From NCBI GenBank assembly GCA_017519415.1, contig JAFWSI010000047.1, positions 1 to 60,889 of the forward strand: DNA of 60,889 nt, read 5' to 3'. Position 1 is the stretch's first letter; each line of letters starts with the position of its first letter. The position numbers and the translations under genes are program-made. The notes beneath the pieces are model-generated. The model made no database searches, was not told the DNA's origin, and was given only the letters and a program-made list of their open reading frames with translations. The DNA comes from Ruminococcus sp. GTDB lineage: Bacteria; Bacillota; Clostridia; Oscillospirales; Ruminococcaceae. Below, in pieces: positions 58,601-60,889 of the stretch.

Positions 58601-60889
58601 TAAGTTCAGACTTACAGCAGAGGACAGCGGCAAGAATCTGGGCGGCGTGACAGTCGGCGAGGGTTCATCGGCAAAGACTCTCAAGGATACCGAGAAGTCA
58701 GTGGTATTCGACGGCAACAGCGCCAAGCTCACAGGCCTTAAGGACGGCAGGTACTCACTTGAGGAGACTGCTGCTCCCGACGGATATACAACAGTAACCA
58801 AGTTCACCTTCGACGTTGAGAACGGCGTAGTAAAGAACGTAAACGTAAAGACAGACGGCGACGCAGAGATCGCTGACGACGGAAAGACACTTATCGTAAA
58901 GGATTCCAAGTCTGTTATCACTATCGACAAGAAGACGGTAGGCGGCGAGCCTCTGGACGAGAGCAACAAGGCTAAGTTCAGACTTACAGCAGAGGACAGC
59001 GGCAAGAATCTGGGCGGCGTGACAGTCGGCGAGGGAGAGAGCGCAAAGACTCTCAAGGACACCGAGAAGTCAGTGGTATTTGACGGCAACACAGCCAAGA
59101 TTACAGGTCTTAAGGACGGTAAGTACTCACTTGAGGAGACAGTTGCTCCCGACGGATATACAATAGTAACCAAGTTCACATTTGAGGTGGACAACGGTGT
59201 TGTAAAGAGCGTAAAGACAGCCACAGACGGCGACGCAGAGATAGCCGACGACGGAAAGACCCTTATCGTAAAGGACGCTCAGTCCGACATCACCATCAAC
59301 AAGAGCACACTTGGCGGCGAGCCTCTCGATGAGGAGAACAGAGCCGAGTTCGTACTCACAGCCGAGGACAAGGGCGCAGACCTTGCGGATGTTATCGTAC
59401 ACGAAAATAACGCTGCAAGGAAGCTCACAGCAGGTGAGACATCCGTTAAGTTCAGCGGCAATACAGCACAGCTCACAGGTCTTAAGGACGGTAATTACTC
59501 ACTTGAGGAGACAGCTGCTCCCGACGGCTATACAACAGTAACAAAGTTCACCTTTGACGTTGAGAACGGTATCGTAAAGAATGTGAATGTAACAACAGAC
59601 GGCGAGGCTGAAAAGTCATCGGACGGAAAGACAATAACCGTATTCGATACAAAGTCCGTTATCAATATCGACAAGGGCACTCTCGGCGGCGAACCTCTGG
59701 ACGAAAGCAACAAGGCTAAGTTCGTTCTCACGGCTGAGGACGAGGGCGCAACCCTTGACGGAGTAATACTCGGCGAGGGTTCATCGGCAGTCAAGCTCAC
59801 AGCCGAGGACGTATCCGTGGCATTCGACGGAAACAAGGCACACTTCACAGGCCTTAAGGACGGTAAGTACTCACTTGAGGAGACAGCTGCTCCCGACGGC
59901 TATACAACAGTAACCAAGTTCACCTTCGACGTTGAGAATGGCATCGTGACCGGTGTCACAGCCGAGACAGACGGCGATTACGAGCTTGCAGAGGACGGAA
60001 AGACCCTTATCGTAAAGGACGCAAGATCGGTTATCCTTATCGATAAGAAGGCTCTCGGCGGCAAGGAGATCCCCGAGGATGCAGGCAAGGCTGAGTTCAC
60101 ACTCACAGCAGAGGACGCAGAGCTTACGCTTGAGGGCGTAAGTATCAACGGCGGCGACGCAGTGGGTGCGGGCGAGAAGTCGGTCAAGTTCCCGGGCAAC
60201 AGCGCAGAGTTCGTCGGACTCAGGGACGGTGTATACTCACTTACCGAGGACACAGCTCCCATGGGCTACTCGGTAGTATCAAAGTTCACATTCACAGTTG
60301 AGAACGGCACAGTCACGAAGGTTGATGCTGTTACAAACGGCAGGACATCAGTAGCAGAGGACGGCAGGACGATCGTTATCGAGGACGCTCCCGAGGAGCT
60401 CTCCATAAGCAAGAAGGACGTTACCGGCGAGAATGAGATCAAGGGCGCTACACTTGAGATAACAAACTCCGACATTGACTGGACATCTGTTATCACTGCA
60501 AACGAGAGCGACAAGGATTTTGTAAAGGTCTACAGCAGCGACGACACCGTTATCGGTATCCAGTGGGTATCAGGAGATACGGCAAAGATCGTAAAGGCTC
60601 TCAAGGACGGCAAGTACACTCTGAAGGAGACAGGCGATCAGTTCGAGTCAGGCGGAAAGGTATACGACATCATAAGCTCGGAGCTCGGTTTCGTTATCTC
60701 GGGCGGAAAGATAGTAAGCGCAGAAGGCGACGATCTTAAGGACGCTGCCGACAGCAGCTCTGACAAGGGCTATTATGTAGTTGACAAGGAGAACGGCGAG
60801 ATCGACGTATGCGATGTTGAGACAACGACTGCAACGTCCACATCGACGACAACTCCAACAACAACGACTACGACTTCAACCACAACTAC
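55671..60889 (+). CDS. Giant adhesin, continuation after the TAG; right end beyond window
   Basis: The same frame stays open from 55671 to the window end, about 1740 codons. It starts YYKSNGNGYNPGS and completes the domain cut by the TAG. Several SpaA-like domains precede nine tandem copies of about 122 residues (57085-60390). Each copy has an early IDK strand, a Y-S-L-x-E-x-x-A-P-x-G-Y motif (in most copies LEET) and a closing strand such as TIVVEDA or LIVKDA. A Thr-rich linker begins at about 60820, so a dockerin or sorting signal could follow outside. No frame decay is visible after the TAG. Confidence 0.75.
57085..60390 (+). repeat. Nine tandem SpaA-like repeats of about 366 bp
   Basis: Unit boundaries at about 57085, 57448, 57805, 58168, 58541, 58913, 59282, 59656 and 60029. 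The fifth and sixth units are nearly identical over their 372 bp and differ only at scattered bases, so they arose by a recent duplication. Confidence 0.85.

Noticed and set aside
55694-60514. Series of Ser/Pro/Val-rich minus-strand frames
   Set aside because: All are antisense shadows of the SpaA repeats on the plus strand.

Overview
The window comes from a Gram-positive, cellulosome-type Firmicute, most likely a Ruminococcus-group member of the Oscillospiraceae. The evidence is a dockerin-bearing CotH protein with Thr-rich linkers, two SipW/TasA-type matrix systems, SpaA-repeat adhesins, a class B sortase, an exact Firmicute-type LexA box (GAAC-N4-GTTC) and consensus sigma-A promoters. The species cannot be fixed from the sequence alone. 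The left edge is the tail of an rRNA operon (5S rRNA, tRNA-Asn).

Layout. 1-3.7 kb: 5S, tRNA-Asn, a metallo-beta-lactamase-fold hydrolase, a zinc-ribbon protein, a GNAT plus atypical carbamoyltransferase pair, and a candidate structured RNA. 3.7-9.1 kb (minus): two-component system and FtsX-type ABC transporter, with a candidate regulator site between them. 9.3-19.9 kb (plus): matrix operon of a SipW signal peptidase, three SipW-dependent proteins (the third with a broken signal peptide) and a 2630-residue SpaA/BspA-like adhesin. 20-21.5 kb: U32-like protein carrying a Pro/Gly-rich repeat. 21.7-23.7 kb: LexA-box-controlled Y-family polymerase and YolD protein, followed by about 0.7 kb of non-coding, strongly folded sequence, a candidate large RNA.

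24.6-30.1 kb (minus): a second SipW system, a PPYTG surface protein, its likely sortase B, an ECF sigma factor and a membrane anti-sigma-like protein with a Thr-rich stalk. 30.6-34 kb: CotH/dockerin protein. 34.1-39.8 kb: orphan NarL-type regulator, divergent ABC-2 exporter and a secreted Ig-like protein; the exporter and Ig promoters share tandem TGAC-N4-GNCA-like operators, so they probably form one regulon.

39.8-49.7 kb (minus): a 13-gene, tightly overlapping operon that looks like a compact and unusual polyketide or fatty-acyl pathway. It has an acyltransferase, two carrier proteins, one ketosynthase, a beta-oxidation-type hydroxyacyl dehydrogenase, two crotonases and one degenerate crotonase, a hotdog thioesterase, a MIF-like tautomerase, a Cys-nucleophile alpha/beta hydrolase, an AMP-dependent ligase and a type II thioesterase. 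This is the best candidate for an undescribed system in the window. 49.8-51 kb: ECF-transporter-S-like membrane protein with an inserted soluble domain. 51.5 kb to the right edge: a giant adhesin (choice-of-anchor A domain plus many SpaA-like repeats) interrupted by one in-frame TAG and still open at the window end.

Surface display, matrix assembly and envelope sensing dominate the window. All functional calls rest on motif recognition by eye; no database search was run.
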